Assembly: GCF_013367775.1 (NCBI RefSeq)
Contig: NZ_CP055157.1
Location: forward strand, 1,715,001 to 1,779,000
Direction of reading: 5' to 3'
DNA length: 64,000 nucleotides
Source: Microbulbifer sp. YPW1
GTDB lineage: Bacteria; Pseudomonadota; Gammaproteobacteria; Pseudomonadales; Cellvibrionaceae
Positions 47,213-56,352 of the stretch are shown piece after piece; positions within the stretch are counted from its first letter, which is position 1, and each line of letters opens with the position of its first letter. Under the pieces are notes generated by a model. That model saw nothing but the letters and a program-made list of their open reading frames with translations. It was not told where the DNA came from and ran no database searches. The translations under genes were made by a program, and so were the position numbers.

Positions 47213-47238
47213 AAAAACGCGCCAGATGGCGCGTTTTT
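47213..47238. terminator. Bidirectional terminator after hslO
   Basis: 11-bp perfect stem (47213-47223 with 47228-47238), AGAT loop, A- and T-runs. Confidence 0.92.
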
Positions 47239-47251
47239 ATTTATTTCGGGG

Positions 47252-48130
47252 TCAGTGCAGGGTGTGCGGCGGAGCGTTGAACAGCTCCTCGATCTTGTCG
47301 CGGTCAAAACGGTAGGTCTTGTTGCAGAACTGGCAGTCCGCGGTGATCTCACCGCCCTGCTCTTCAAGCAGCTGGTACACGTCCTCCGGGCCCATGGCGA
47401 TCAGCGCGCGGGCGCTGCGCTCCGCGGAGCAGCTGCATTTGAAGCGGATATTTGCCGTGCCCAGGCTGGCCGGTTCCAGCTGGTGGAACAGGCGCACCAG
47501 CAGCTCGTCGTGGGGCAGGTTGTGCAGCTCCTCAGCGGTGACCGTGGACGCCAGGTGTACCCCGGTCTCCCACGCATCCTCGTTCTCCGCGGGGCTCGCC
47601 GCGTTGTTGCCCGGCAGTACCTGCAGCATGATGCCACCCACGGTGTCTTTACTGGATTCGATCCAGAAGCGGGTCTGCAGCTGTTCCGACTGGGTGAAGT
47701 AATCTTCCAGGCACTCCGCCAGGGTGTCTTTCTCCAGGGGTACGATACCCTGGTAGCGCTCGCCCTCCTGCGGGTCCACGGTAATAACCAGCGCGCCGCG
47801 GTTGCCCACCAGCTCGCGCAGGGTCGCGTTTTCCGGAATCTCTGCGCCTTCCGCTATCCGCGCCAGGCCGCGCACATCACTGTGGTGGGTGCACTCGGCT
47901 ACCAGCAGCGGCACATCACCTTCCCCGCGTGCCTGCAGCATCAGGATGCCCTCGAACTTGAGGGTGGTGGAGAGCAGGCAGGCGGCGGCGAGGAATTCGC
48001 CGAGCAACCTCTGTACCGGTAGCGGCAGCTGGTTGTGCTCCAGTACCTCGCGATACGCATCGGTAAGCGTGACCAGCTGGCCGCGAATATCGTGCTTGGA
48101 GAAGATGAAGCGTTCCAACTGGTCCGACAT
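47252..48130 (-). CDS. hslO: Hsp33 redox-regulated chaperone
   Basis: 292-aa holdase activated by oxidation. The C-terminal redox switch has CSC (in KCSCSAE) and CQFC, the four zinc-binding cysteines of the CXCX27-32CXXC motif. N-terminal FSKHDIRGQLVTL is typical. A strong terminator follows. In E. coli hslO lies beside hslR and pckA; here it is adjacent to pckA but separated from hslR by two genes. Confidence 0.97.
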   Translation of the reverse strand: MSDQLERFIFSKHDIRGQLVTLTDAYREVLEHNQLPLPVQRLLGEFLAAACLLSTTLKFEGILMLQARGEGDVPLLVAECTHHSDVRGLARIAEGAEIPENATLRELVGNRGALVITVDPQEGERYQGIVPLEKDTLAECLEDYFTQSEQLQTRFWIESSKDTVGGIMLQVLPGNNAASPAENEDAWETGVHLASTVTAEELHNLPHDELLVRLFHQLEPASLGTANIRFKCSCSAERSARALIAMGPEDVYQLLEEQGGEITADCQFCNKTYRFDRDKIEELFNAPPHTLH

Positions 48131-48280
48131 GATTGAGTGCCTCGCTGAAAATCTGGGGTGGCGATTTTAGAGGCTCGCGCGCCCAAATACGATGGCCCAG
48201 TGCATTAGTGGGCGCAATTGTGGGTAGGATAGTGGTGGCCCAGTGGTCATGGTTCTCGGTGGCGGCCGCGCGCGGCATGC

Positions 48281-48718
48281 CTAGCCGCTGCAGAGCTCGC
48301 GAATGCGTTGCTCGAGCGCGCGCGCCTGGGCTTCGCGCTGACGCTCACTGATGGTGGATTCGTTGCCTTCGCGGTCCACAAAGTACACCGGCCCCTTGAG
48401 AATTTTCAGCTGCTTGCGCGCGCGGGCACAGGCGGCCTGTTGCTGGCGCTGGGCGTTGGCCTTGCGCGGCTGTTTGCGCGCTGCGTATTCGCGTTCGATC
48501 TGTTCGGCGCGGCGGGTATCGGGGAAATCCTGCCGGCGGGTGGGGTCGGCACTGTTGACTGGCTTCAGCTGGCCGTCCAGGGATTCCGCTTCTGCTTCCG
48601 TTGGTGGCCGGTCACCAAAGTGCACCTTGCCGTCTGCATCCACCCACCGGTAAAGCTCCCCGGCGCCTGCGTTTAGTGCCAGCAGCGTAGAGCCGATAGC
48701 AATCAGCCTGCGAAACAT
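48281..48718 (-). CDS. DUF4124 domain protein, exported
   Basis: 145-aa protein with signal peptide MFRRLIAIGSTLLALNAGA, the DUF4124 core LYRWVDADGKVHFGDRPP and a basic, Gln/Arg-rich helical C-terminal half containing GPVYFVDREG. Function unknown. It lies immediately upstream of hslO on the same strand (150 bases), so possibly co-transcribed. Unlike the DUF4124 protein beside glnA, it lacks an Ig-like domain. Confidence 0.7.
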   Translation of the reverse strand: MFRRLIAIGSTLLALNAGAGELYRWVDADGKVHFGDRPPTEAEAESLDGQLKPVNSADPTRRQDFPDTRRAEQIEREYAARKQPRKANAQRQQQAACARARKQLKILKGPVYFVDREGNESTISERQREAQARALEQRIRELCSG

Positions 48719-48830
48719 CCTTGTTCCCCCATTTTTTAATGTGTTTTTACTGTTTTTTATGCGCCGCTTACGCGAGCGCGGCTCTCGTTGTGTGTGCAGT
48801 CGTTGGTTGCCCGGTGCACTTTACTGCGCG

Positions 48831-50378
48831 CTACTGGAGCGGTACGGATTCAGCTTGCTGCACCTGCCCCAGTTCCGGGTCTGCGCTCTCGCCTTCTGCC
48901 AGGGTGCTGAACAGTCCCAGGGAGTGACGCTCGGGAATCTGGTAGGTCTGCAGGATAAATGGCTGCTGTTCGCGGGCGGCAGCCGTATCCAGCACCATGC
49001 GATAGCCAGCGCCGTCTTTCAGTTCGACGAACTCCTCCTGGGAGGACTCCATCAGCTCTGAGAACTGCTGGAAATCGCGAATCTGCTCGCCGTTGACCGA
49101 TTCGATGATCCAGTTTTTCCAGTCGTGATAGCCGAGGTTGACCGGAGCCGGCAGCACCTTGAGGGCCACCACCAGCTCCTGTTGCTCGGGGCTGGACCAC
49201 TGGTTGCGCGCGTACAGGTATTCGATGGGAGCCTTGGAGTGCCAGTTGTTACCCCAGCGCTTGATCAGGTTCATATTCAGCGGCACAAACACCACACCGC
49301 CGTAGATGTAGTAGCGCGGGCGCTGGTCGAACTTCTCTCCCTGCACCAGTGAACGCGAAGGTGGGGTGGCAGCGAGGGTGATCTCGGCATCGAGGATCTC
49401 GCCGTTGCGGGAGATGCGCAGCGGCAGCTTGTCGCCCACGTGGTACTGGTCCACGGCGTAGTGGTAATTGGTGCGCTGGTTCTCGCGCCATTCGATGGTG
49501 CGATCCGCGGCGATGTCGAAGCCGTCCACCTGCAGCAGCACATCGCCGGGTTGCAGCGCCTGTGCTGCGGGTGCGTTTTCGAATACCCGCACCACCAGTG
49601 CGCCTTCCTGATCTTCTGTCAGGCCGGCAGCGGCTTTCATGGAGGGGCTCTCGAGGCTCTGGGTCACGGCGCCCAGTTCGGGGAAGCCCTGGTGGATGCC
49701 GTCTCTGGCATCTTCGAGCACATGGCTGATCACGCTCGGCGGCACAAAATAGCCGAGGTTTTCTGCGCCCTGACTGTGGTTGGTCTGCATGGCGACGCCG
49801 ACAATACGGCCATCGGAGATGACCGGTCCTCCGCTGTTCCCCGGGTTGATGGCGGCGTCGATCTGGCCGGCCATGAGGTAGCTCTCGGCATGTGCGTAGT
49901 ACTGGTGCTCGACCCGGGAGAGCACGCCGCGGGTGATGGAGAGGGATTTGCCGCCGATCGGGTAGCCGTAAACGGTCACCTCTTCCTGCAGGTCGGGCAG
50001 CTTGCCGAGGGACAGGGGGCGGGTGTCGTCGAAAAAGCTTTCGTCTTCGACGGTGAGCAGGGCGAGGTCGGCGTCGTGGGAGACAAATTTGACCCGCGCG
50101 CGGAATTTCTGCGCATCTCCGTGGCGCTGCACCTGGATGAAGCTGCCGTTGGCAATGACGTGGGCGTTGGTGAGTATTTGCTGACCTTTGATGACGGCGC
50201 CGGAGCCCGACAGCTGCTGGGCGTTGAGCAGTGCCCAGGGGTTGAAGAAGTCGGGGGCGGCGGCGGTGGTGTAGATCTTGATGATCGAGCGCTTGAGCTG
50301 TTCCCGCTCGCGGTTGTCGGCACTGGCAGACTGGGAGAAACAGAGGATCAGCAGGCACAGAGTCAGCAGGTGTTTCAT
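48831..50378 (-). CDS. Periplasmic trypsin-like serine protease with PDZ domain (DegP-like)
   Basis: 515-aa protein with signal peptide MKHLLTLCLLILCFSQSASA (ATG 50378; upstream in-frame residues are not used). The trypsin domain has TNAHVI (His about 73), HDADLALL (Asp about 104) and GNSGGP (Ser about 182). One PDZ-like domain follows with LQPGDVLLQVDGFDIAAD (about residues 275-345); the C-terminal 150 residues resemble the second PDZ of plant-type Deg proteases more than bacterial DegP. Likely periplasmic quality control. It splits the hslR-hslO neighbourhood. Confidence 0.85.
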   Translation of the reverse strand: MKHLLTLCLLILCFSQSASADNREREQLKRSIIKIYTTAAAPDFFNPWALLNAQQLSGSGAVIKGQQILTNAHVIANGSFIQVQRHGDAQKFRARVKFVSHDADLALLTVEDESFFDDTRPLSLGKLPDLQEEVTVYGYPIGGKSLSITRGVLSRVEHQYYAHAESYLMAGQIDAAINPGNSGGPVISDGRIVGVAMQTNHSQGAENLGYFVPPSVISHVLEDARDGIHQGFPELGAVTQSLESPSMKAAAGLTEDQEGALVVRVFENAPAAQALQPGDVLLQVDGFDIAADRTIEWRENQRTNYHYAVDQYHVGDKLPLRISRNGEILDAEITLAATPPSRSLVQGEKFDQRPRYYIYGGVVFVPLNMNLIKRWGNNWHSKAPIEYLYARNQWSSPEQQELVVALKVLPAPVNLGYHDWKNWIIESVNGEQIRDFQQFSELMESSQEEFVELKDGAGYRMVLDTAAAREQQPFILQTYQIPERHSLGLFSTLAEGESADPELGQVQQAESVPLQ

Positions 50379-50483
50379 TGCGGCTTCTTGGTTATTCGTT
50401 GGTTTCGGGCAGTTTAGCACTTTGGCGGGTTTGCGCTCTGTTCGTGGCATTCAGCCCTGAACAACTTTCTGGGCGCCCGGTCA

Positions 50484-50576
50484 CTGGGTGGCGCTTTTCA
50501 GGACCACTGTGAACCCATCCCTGGGCGTTGCGGCGCAAACCTCCTGTTTGCGACGCTCCTGAAAAGCGCCACCCAG
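50484..50576. repeat. Cruciform (REP-like) element, copy A
   Basis: A 20-bp perfect outer inverted repeat (50484-50503 with 50557-50576) encloses a CGCAAAC/GTTTGCG hairpin (50534-50552). It is the reverse-oriented relative of the element at 51091-51182. Confidence 0.8.
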
Positions 50577-50630
50577 CGCCCGGCCTTCGCGTTCAAGTCA
50601 TGCACTTCGTGGCCAGAGGTGCGAACAGAA

Positions 50631-51011
50631 TTAATCCTGAGACTCGCGAAGAAACCGGTGAATCTGGCGGCGCTGCTTTTTGTTGGGGCGTTCATGGGAA
50701 ATGTTGGCGTTGTTGGCTTTGCGCTCGGCCGCAAACTGCTCGCGCTTGGCGATGCTGTCCTCGGTTTCCCGGTACAGCGTCTGCGCAATGTCCGCACCGC
50801 GACGCTGGTCGGAGAGCGTGATCACTTCCACCACTTTTTCATCCCAGCCCTGGCGAATGGTCAGCAGGGTGCCGGTAGTGATTTCCTTGCTGGCTTTTAC
50901 CCGCTGGCCTTCAGCGTGCACCTTGCCGCCTTCGATGGCCTGTTTGGCAAGGCTGCGGGTTTTGAAGAAGCGGGCGGCCCAGAGCCATTTGTCGATACGT
51001 ACTTTTTCCAT
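50631..51011 (-). CDS. hslR: HslR, heat-shock protein 15 (S4 RNA-binding)
   Basis: 126-aa protein that binds nascent-chain 50S subunits and helps recycle them. ATG 51011 is used; the extra upstream codon is TTG. The S4 domain starts VRIDKWLWAARFFKTRSLAK and KVHAEGQRVKAS, a good match to E. coli HslR, followed by a basic C-terminal tail rich in Lys and Arg. Flanked on both sides by cruciform repeats, with yrfG upstream as in E. coli. Confidence 0.95.
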   Translation of the reverse strand: MEKVRIDKWLWAARFFKTRSLAKQAIEGGKVHAEGQRVKASKEITTGTLLTIRQGWDEKVVEVITLSDQRRGADIAQTLYRETEDSIAKREQFAAERKANNANISHERPNKKQRRQIHRFLRESQD

Positions 51012-51090
51012 CAAAAACTAATTAACTCTAAATAATCCGGGCGATATGCCTCTGATTCGAAGTGCAAAACGCAATGTGCAGGTGGGGTGG

Positions 51091-51182
51091 TGGGTGCGGG
51101 TTTTCAGGAGCGTCGCAAACAGGGATGTTTGCGACGCAGCGTACATGGATGTACTCGCAGCGGTCCTGAAAACCCGCGCCCA
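51091..51182. repeat. Cruciform (REP-like) element, copy B
   Basis: Outer stem of about 19 bp (51091-51109 with 51164-51182, one G-T) encloses two perfect hairpins: a 12-bp stem with GGGA loop (51110-51137) and GTACAT-GG-ATGTAC (51141-51154). Three-way junction layout. Confidence 0.85.
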
Positions 51183-51219
51183 GCACACCGCCGCCACGGA
51201 ATTTCAATCGAAGCGCAGG

Positions 51220-51882
51220 CTACGAGCTGCGGACCCCCAAAATCTCGTCAAAATCAAAAATTGCTGGGAATTCGGTAATCTCACGTGCGGGGTTCTTGCT
51301 GTCGGGCTGGCGGATGCACAGCAGGTGTTCGATACCGTATTCCCGCGCGGCGCCCAGCACGTGAAGGTTGTCATCCACAAACAGGGTGCGCGACGGGTCG
51401 AACGGCTGGCGCTCCTGTAGGGAGTGCCAGAACAGGGTGCTTTCTTTCGCGTGCCCCAGGTCGTGGGAAGAGATGATCTCGTCCAGCCACTGGTCAATAC
51501 CGGTTCTCTCCAGCTTATGGCTCAGACCGTCCGGGTGGGCATTGGTCACCAGCAGCGCGCGCTTGTTCATCTCCCGCAGGCTGCGCAGGAAATTGTCCGT
51601 GTGCGGGCGCAGCGCAATGCGGTCCTCGATTTCCCGATAGATCGCCAGCACATCCAGCTTCAGCACATCCGACCAGTACTGTAGGCAGTACCAGTCCAGG
51701 GTGCCGCGCAACTCATCGGTCATCTGGATCACCAGTGCCTGCGCCTCGGTTACCGGAATACCGTTGGCTTCCGCGTAACGCTGGGGCAGATGCTCCATCC
51801 AGAAATGGTTGTCGTAATGCAGATCCAACAGGGTGCCGTCCATATCCAGCAGCACCGTATCGATCCGGTTCCAATCCAGCAT
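51220..51882 (-). CDS. yrfG: YrfG-like HAD family GMP/IMP nucleotidase
   Basis: 220-aa haloacid dehalogenase-family phosphatase. Motif I DMDGTLLDL, motif II TNAHPDG, a conserved Lys in LGHAKES and motif III FVDDN are all present. It matches E. coli YrfG along its length, which dephosphorylates purine nucleotides; the function here is inferred from that. Its order next to hslR is conserved in E. coli. The frame ends beside the copy B repeat. Confidence 0.88.
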   Translation of the reverse strand: MLDWNRIDTVLLDMDGTLLDLHYDNHFWMEHLPQRYAEANGIPVTEAQALVIQMTDELRGTLDWYCLQYWSDVLKLDVLAIYREIEDRIALRPHTDNFLRSLREMNKRALLVTNAHPDGLSHKLERTGIDQWLDEIISSHDLGHAKESTLFWHSLQERQPFDPSRTLFVDDNLHVLGAAREYGIEHLLCIRQPDSKNPAREITEFPAIFDFDEILGVRSS

Positions 51883-51942
51883 ATTCAGTCCACTTACTGC
51901 CCCGCTCGGCAGCTGTACAAAAAAACGCCGGACATTATGCCC

Positions 51943-52632
51943 CTAAGCCCGGCGAGCCGGCAAATTTGCCCGGATCAGCCCCAGTACCAGCAGCGCCTGG
52001 GCCAGATAGTAGGTCAGCATGATCCAGGTGCCGGCCATGGCAACCGGCGCCACAAAACGATTGAGCGCGATCAGCGCATCGGAAACCATAAACGTCACCG
52101 CGCCGGCAAACAGCAGCGAGGATCCGCTGCGGTGGGCCGCCGCCGACAGCGCCATGGTCACAATTGCCACGATATAAAATACCACCGGCAGGGCCATCTC
52201 ACCGGCAGCAGGCAATACCTGGCGCGCCAGCAGCAATGCTGCCAGCACCACTGCGGCCCCGCGCAGGGCAAAGTGGCGGCTGCTCGCCTGGGCGCCGCGC
52301 AGAAAATTGCCGGCGTAGGTCAGCTGGGCCAGCAGAAACGCCCCCAGGCCGAACAGGAAATGATTCGGGAACGTCACCGCCAGCAATACATCTCCCGTGG
52401 CGGAAAAGGCCAGTGCCGCCAGTGCCAGTGCGCGGTCTAGGCCGCGCAGGTGGCGCGCTGCCAGCCCCGCCAGCAAGGCAATCGGCACTATCTTCAGCCC
52501 GGCCATCCACAGCGCCTCTACCCCGGAAGCGTCCAGTGCCATATACACGGCGCCGCTCAGCACAAACAGGGCGACGGGAACAAAATTCTGCAAGGGTATT
52601 TCTGGCCGGGCGGTCATTGTGTTATCGGACAT
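51943..52632 (-). CDS. YhhN/TMEM86 family membrane protein
   Basis: 229-aa protein with about eight transmembrane helices. FSATGDVLLAV and VSDALIALNRF hold the paired acidic residues found in the YhhN family, whose animal member TMEM86 is a lysoplasmalogenase. Bacterial role is unproven. About 60 bases from yrfG and in the same direction. Divergent from cysK. Confidence 0.85.
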   Translation of the reverse strand: MSDNTMTARPEIPLQNFVPVALFVLSGAVYMALDASGVEALWMAGLKIVPIALLAGLAARHLRGLDRALALAALAFSATGDVLLAVTFPNHFLFGLGAFLLAQLTYAGNFLRGAQASSRHFALRGAAVVLAALLLARQVLPAAGEMALPVVFYIVAIVTMALSAAAHRSGSSLLFAGAVTFMVSDALIALNRFVAPVAMAGTWIMLTYYLAQALLVLGLIRANLPARRA

Positions 52633-52813
52633 GATGGCTTCAGTTTCCTTTCTAATATTTTTGCTTTGTTACTTTTTTTATCTTTACAGTGCTAGCGAGT
52701 ATTCTTGCCCGAGTATTCGTCAAAGTGCGTGGCGGTTCAATCGACCAGCTCGCGAACTACGACGGGACGCGCAACAATTCACAGAACCAGACCATCACCT
52801 CACGGAGTGACAG

Positions 52814-53731
52814 ATGAAGGCCAATAATATTCTCGAAACCATCGGCAACACCCCGCACGTGCGACTCAACCACCTGTTTCGGGACGATATCGAAGTGTGG
52901 ATGAAGGTGGAGCGCTTCAATCCCGGCAGCAGTATCAAGGACCGGATTGCCCTGGGAATGATCGAGGATGCCGAGGCCAGCGGCGCGCTGAAGCCCGGTG
53001 GCGTGATCGTCGAACCCACCTCCGGCAATACCGGCATTGGCCTCGCCATGGTGGCAGCGGTGAAGGGGTACCGCCTGATACTGACCATGCCGGAATCCAT
53101 GTCGGTGGAGCGCCGCAAGATTATGAAGACGCTGGGCGCGGAGCTGGTACTTACCCCCAAGGAAAACGGCATGCCGGGGGCAATTGCCAAGGCCGAGGAG
53201 ATACTCGCCGAGCACGACAACAGTTGGATGCCCCAGCAGTTCACCAACCCGGCCAATGTGACCGCGCACAAAAATACCACCGCCAGGGAAATCCTTGCCG
53301 ACTTCCCGGAAGGCCTCGACTACCTGATTACCGGCGTTGGCACCGGCGGCCATATTACCGGCTGCGGTGAAGTAATGAAGGAATCCATGCCGGATCTGAA
53401 GGTGCTGGCCGTGGAGCCGGAAAAGTCCCAGGTGATCGCCGGCAAGGAAAAGGGAATGCACCGGCTGCAGGGGATCGGCGCGGGGTTTGTGCCGGAGGTA
53501 CTGAACAAGGAGATACTCGATGGCACCATCCCGGTGAGCGAGGAAGACAGTTTCGAAATGGCCCGTCAGTGTGCACTGAAAGAGGGGATTTTTGTGGGCA
53601 TCTCTTCGGGCGCCTCCCTCGCCGCGCTCAAGCAGCGGGAGCAGGACCTGGCCCCGGGCAGCCGCGTGCTGGTATTCAGCTACGATACCGGCGAACGCTA
53701 CCTCTCCATCGAAGACCTGTTCAGCGCCTGA
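52814..53731 (+). CDS. cysK: Cysteine synthase A (O-acetylserine sulfhydrylase)
   Basis: 305-aa PLP enzyme making cysteine from O-acetylserine and sulfide. The PLP Lys is in GSSIKDRIA (about residue 42), the substrate loop is TSGNTGIGL, and the phosphate-binding loop is [10 protein letters not shown]. Length and these features fit CysK rather than CysM or cystathionine synthase, though they are close. Upstream AT-rich DNA; followed 186 bases later by cysQ, grouping two sulfur-assimilation genes. Confidence 0.93.
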   Translation: MKANNILETIGNTPHVRLNHLFRDDIEVWMKVERFNPGSSIKDRIALGMIEDAEASGALKPGGVIVEPTSGNTGIGLAMVAAVKGYRLILTMPESMSVERRKIMKTLGAELVLTPKENGMPGAIAKAEEILAEHDNSWMPQQFTNPANVTAHKNTTAREILADFPEGLDYLITGVGTGGHITGCGEVMKESMPDLKVLAVEPEKSQVIAGKEKGMHRLQGIGAGFVPEVLNKEILDGTIPVSEEDSFEMARQCALKEGIFVGISSGASLAALKQREQDLAPGSRVLVFSYDTGERYLSIEDLFSA

Positions 53732-53917
53732 ACTGCCCAGCGCAGGGAAAGACATTCAAATACGATTGCGGGCGGGCCCTGAGGTCCGCCAGCTCTGGAT
53801 TATTCCCGCCGATTCCTTCCCCTTTTTGCGGCGAGACGGCCGCAAGCCCCCTAAGCCCCCGCGAGACGCGTATAATCCCCGGTTTCCGTATTTAAAGTAT
53901 CAGTTTTTGGGGGAATC

Positions 53918-54754
53918 ATGGGTAACGTAGTGAGCAGGGAACTGCTGGATCAGGTCATCGCCATCTCAGTCGCGGCCGGAGAGGCCATTCTCGAGGTGTA
54001 CAACGCCACTGGCGAGATTGAAGTCGACACCAAGTCCGATGATTCTCCGGTTACCGCTGCTGACCTCGCCGCCCACAAGATTCTCGCCCCTGCCCTGGAA
54101 AAGCTGCTGAAAGATGTGCCGGTGCTGTCCGAAGAGGGCGAAATGCCGACTTTCGAACAGCGCAGCCAGTGGGACCGCTACTGGATCATCGATCCGCTGG
54201 ACGGCACCAAGGAATTCATCCGCCGCAATGGCGAGTTCACCGTCAATGTCGCGCTGATCGAAAACGGCGAGCCGGTGCTGGGGGTGGTGCATGTACCGGT
54301 GCTGGATATCACCTACGCCGGCGCAAAATCCCTGGGTGCTTTCAAGCGCGACAGCGGCGGTGAAACCCCGATTTCCGTGCGCGCCATGGGGCCGCGCCTG
54401 GAAGCCAAACAGGCCATCGAGGTGGTCGCCAGCCGCAGTCACGGTGCCGGTGCAGTGGACGCCCTGCTGTCCCGTATCGAGGGCAGCCTGGGTGAGACCG
54501 CCCTCAAGAATATGGGCAGCTCCCTGAAGCTGTGCCTGGTGGCAGAAGGTGCCGCAGATCTTTACCCGCGTCTGGCGCCCACCTGTGAGTGGGACACTGC
54601 TGCCGCACAGGCGGTGGTCGAGGCCGCAGGCGGTATCGTGGTGGACGACAAGTTTGCGCTGCTGCGCTACAACCAGAAGGAAGAATTGCTGAACCCGTTC
54701 TTCTATGTGATCGGTGACCGCGACTTCGACTGGAAGTCCCTGTTGCTCGGTTGA
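53918..54754 (+). CDS. cysQ: CysQ, 3'(2'),5'-bisphosphate nucleotidase
   Basis: 278-aa phosphatase of the inositol-monophosphatase superfamily, which removes PAP/PAPS by-products of sulfate assimilation. The Mg-binding signature is DPLDGTKEFI, preceded by SEEGE and followed by WDTAAAQAVVEAAGG, all intact. Its -10 may be TATAAT at 53871-53876. Adjacent to cysK, consistent with cysteine metabolism. Confidence 0.95.
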   Translation: MGNVVSRELLDQVIAISVAAGEAILEVYNATGEIEVDTKSDDSPVTAADLAAHKILAPALEKLLKDVPVLSEEGEMPTFEQRSQWDRYWIIDPLDGTKEFIRRNGEFTVNVALIENGEPVLGVVHVPVLDITYAGAKSLGAFKRDSGGETPISVRAMGPRLEAKQAIEVVASRSHGAGAVDALLSRIEGSLGETALKNMGSSLKLCLVAEGAADLYPRLAPTCEWDTAAAQAVVEAAGGIVVDDKFALLRYNQKEELLNPFFYVIGDRDFDWKSLLLG

Positions 54755-54856
54755 GTCGCCGAAAACTTTTCCGTTGAACTGTTAAAACTGGTCTAGGCTT
54801 TAGCGTATACCCCGGCCGTTGGGTGGTTTTTGACGACGGCCGTCAACCGCGAGGTA

Positions 54857-55081
54857 ATGCCTGTGACCAGTCACCGCACGGCTAGTGTGTGTTCGCATGT
54901 AAACATCAGTGAAGAGGAAACCCGCCACCTGCGTTATCGCCTGCAAAACGAGATTACCTGGCTTTCCCGTCAGGTACAGGACCTGCAGGGCGCGGCGGAA
55001 TCCCTCGATATTTCACTGATGCAGACCTACCGGGAGATGCTCTATTCCCGCCGCGCCCTGCTCGGGCGTATTCCCCGCTGA
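54857..55081 (+). CDS. Small hypothetical coiled-coil protein
   Basis: About 74 aa if ATG 54857 is used (GTG 54863 has a better-spaced GAGG and gives 72 aa; a TTG frame also extends upstream). Mostly helical and charged: SEEETRHLRYRLQNEITWL then QDLQGAAESL and REMLYSRRALLGRIPR, giving an amphipathic helix with heptad character. No family recognised. Stands alone after cysQ. Real but of unknown function. Confidence 0.5.
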   Translation: MPVTSHRTASVCSHVNISEEETRHLRYRLQNEITWLSRQVQDLQGAAESLDISLMQTYREMLYSRRALLGRIPR

Positions 55082-55338
55082 AAGATCACAAACCGTTACT
55101 GTTCCCCACCGGATCGGACGGCTTTCAAATAACCCGTGGATAAAAATTTACGTCGCACTCGCCGCTACGGTGAGTGCGAAGTTGCACGTGGCGTTTTAAT
55201 TTGGGAATTTTTTCATCTTTTACCTGGGCGGGGATGATAGCGTCGCGTAAATATTTCCCTGCTTGAGAATTTTGTTCAACTTCCGGTAATTGGGTCTACG
55301 CTTGGTGGGATAAAAGCTAACTTAAAAGAGAATTCCCC

Positions 55339-55614
55339 ATGCGCTACCCGGTTGTGGTCCACAACATTGAATTTGCCGGCTACGGAGCCATCGCCCCCGA
55401 CCTTCCCCACTGCCATTGCCATGGCGAAACTCTCGAAGATGCGCTGCAAAAAATGGCGGAAACGATAGTCGAGCGCCTGGACGAACTGCAGGCCGTGGGC
55501 GATCCACCACCGCAACCCGGCGAGCTCGATCTGTTGCGTAAAAACCCTGCTTTTGTCGGTGGAGTGTGGGCCATTATCGATATCGAACAGAATGCATTGA
55601 CTCCGAGATCCTGA
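55339..55614 (+). CDS. HicB-like antitoxin-family protein without HicA
   Basis: 91-aa protein. It resembles the HicB partial RNase-H-like fold: MRYPVVVHNIEFAGYGAIAPDLPHC (in part) and GETLEDALQKMAETI, as in the HicB antitoxin family. No HicA toxin (about 60 aa, dsRBD-like) is adjacent on either strand. It also lacks an obvious DNA-binding C-terminus. It may be an orphan or belong to the HicB_lk family of non-toxin proteins. Confidence 0.65.
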   Translation: MRYPVVVHNIEFAGYGAIAPDLPHCHCHGETLEDALQKMAETIVERLDELQAVGDPPPQPGELDLLRKNPAFVGGVWAIIDIEQNALTPRS

Positions 55615-55701
55615 GCGGATTTAAGCGAACTGTGTCGCTCCGGTAGTGCGTCAATAAGTACAGCAATTTCAGAACCAGTTTATTTACCAAGGATGGTGAC
55701 A

Positions 55702-56286
55702 ATGAAAGGTCTGGTATTCCTTCTGGCCCTGTTCGCTTCCAGCGCGGCACTGGCGCAGTGGAACAACCCCATCGACGGCTATTGCAACGGCGAATATCAC
55801 ATCGTGGGCACCGTGGGACTCGGTGCGGGCGAACTGCAGATCAATGACGAACGGGATTTCGCCGGCTACGGCAGTATTGGCGTGACCCCGGATGCGGGAG
55901 TCTGGCAGGTAGAGTTGCGCTACACGGGTTTTGATGACGGCAGTGTTTCCGTTGACCAGTGGGGTATCGGTGCCAAGGTCGACTTCACCATGACCTGTGA
56001 CGTGCAGTGTCTGTACTGGATGGTGGGCTGGAACTACGGGAAGTTTGATGTGGACGACATCGCAAGACGCGAAGGAATCTACACGGTGAATGATGAAACC
56101 GAAGACAATTACTGGAACGCCGGCGTCGGCTATCGCTATAAGTGGACGGAAAACTTCAACACCTCCATCGAGTACAACTACAACGATGTGGATGCGCGAG
56201 TGCGCTATGTGGACGACGTGACGGAAGAGCGTTTCAAGCTCGGTCACCTGCGCACCCTGACGGTGAATTTCAGTTTCGAGTTTTGA
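55702..56286 (+). CDS. Outer-membrane beta-barrel protein
   Basis: 194-aa protein (ATG 55702 with AAGGA 8 bases upstream; the 55693 ATG is not used). Signal peptide MKGLVFLLALFASSAALA, followed by alternating strands such as GVWQVELRYTGFDDG and NFNTSIEYNYNDVDAR and a terminal FSFEF. Fits a small eight-stranded barrel of OmpX/OMP_b-brl type. Three cysteines (one at CNGEY and a CDVQC pair) are unusual in such barrels. Function unknown. Confidence 0.75.
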   Translation: MKGLVFLLALFASSAALAQWNNPIDGYCNGEYHIVGTVGLGAGELQINDERDFAGYGSIGVTPDAGVWQVELRYTGFDDGSVSVDQWGIGAKVDFTMTCDVQCLYWMVGWNYGKFDVDDIARREGIYTVNDETEDNYWNAGVGYRYKWTENFNTSIEYNYNDVDARVRYVDDVTEERFKLGHLRTLTVNFSFEF

Positions 56287-56352
56287 AGGTGTCCCTATTG
56301 TGGGCACCCCGGCCCGATGTAATGCCCGGGGTGCCCGAACGACCGCGCGGGT

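Noticed and set aside
49249..50358. 369-codon Arg/Pro-rich frame on the minus strand
   Set aside because: Alternative frame within the DegP-like protease gene; extreme Arg/Pro content is typical of a shadow.
50484..51182. CRISPR-like repeats
   Set aside because: Only two diverged, inversely oriented palindromic elements, not direct repeats with spacers; no cas genes.
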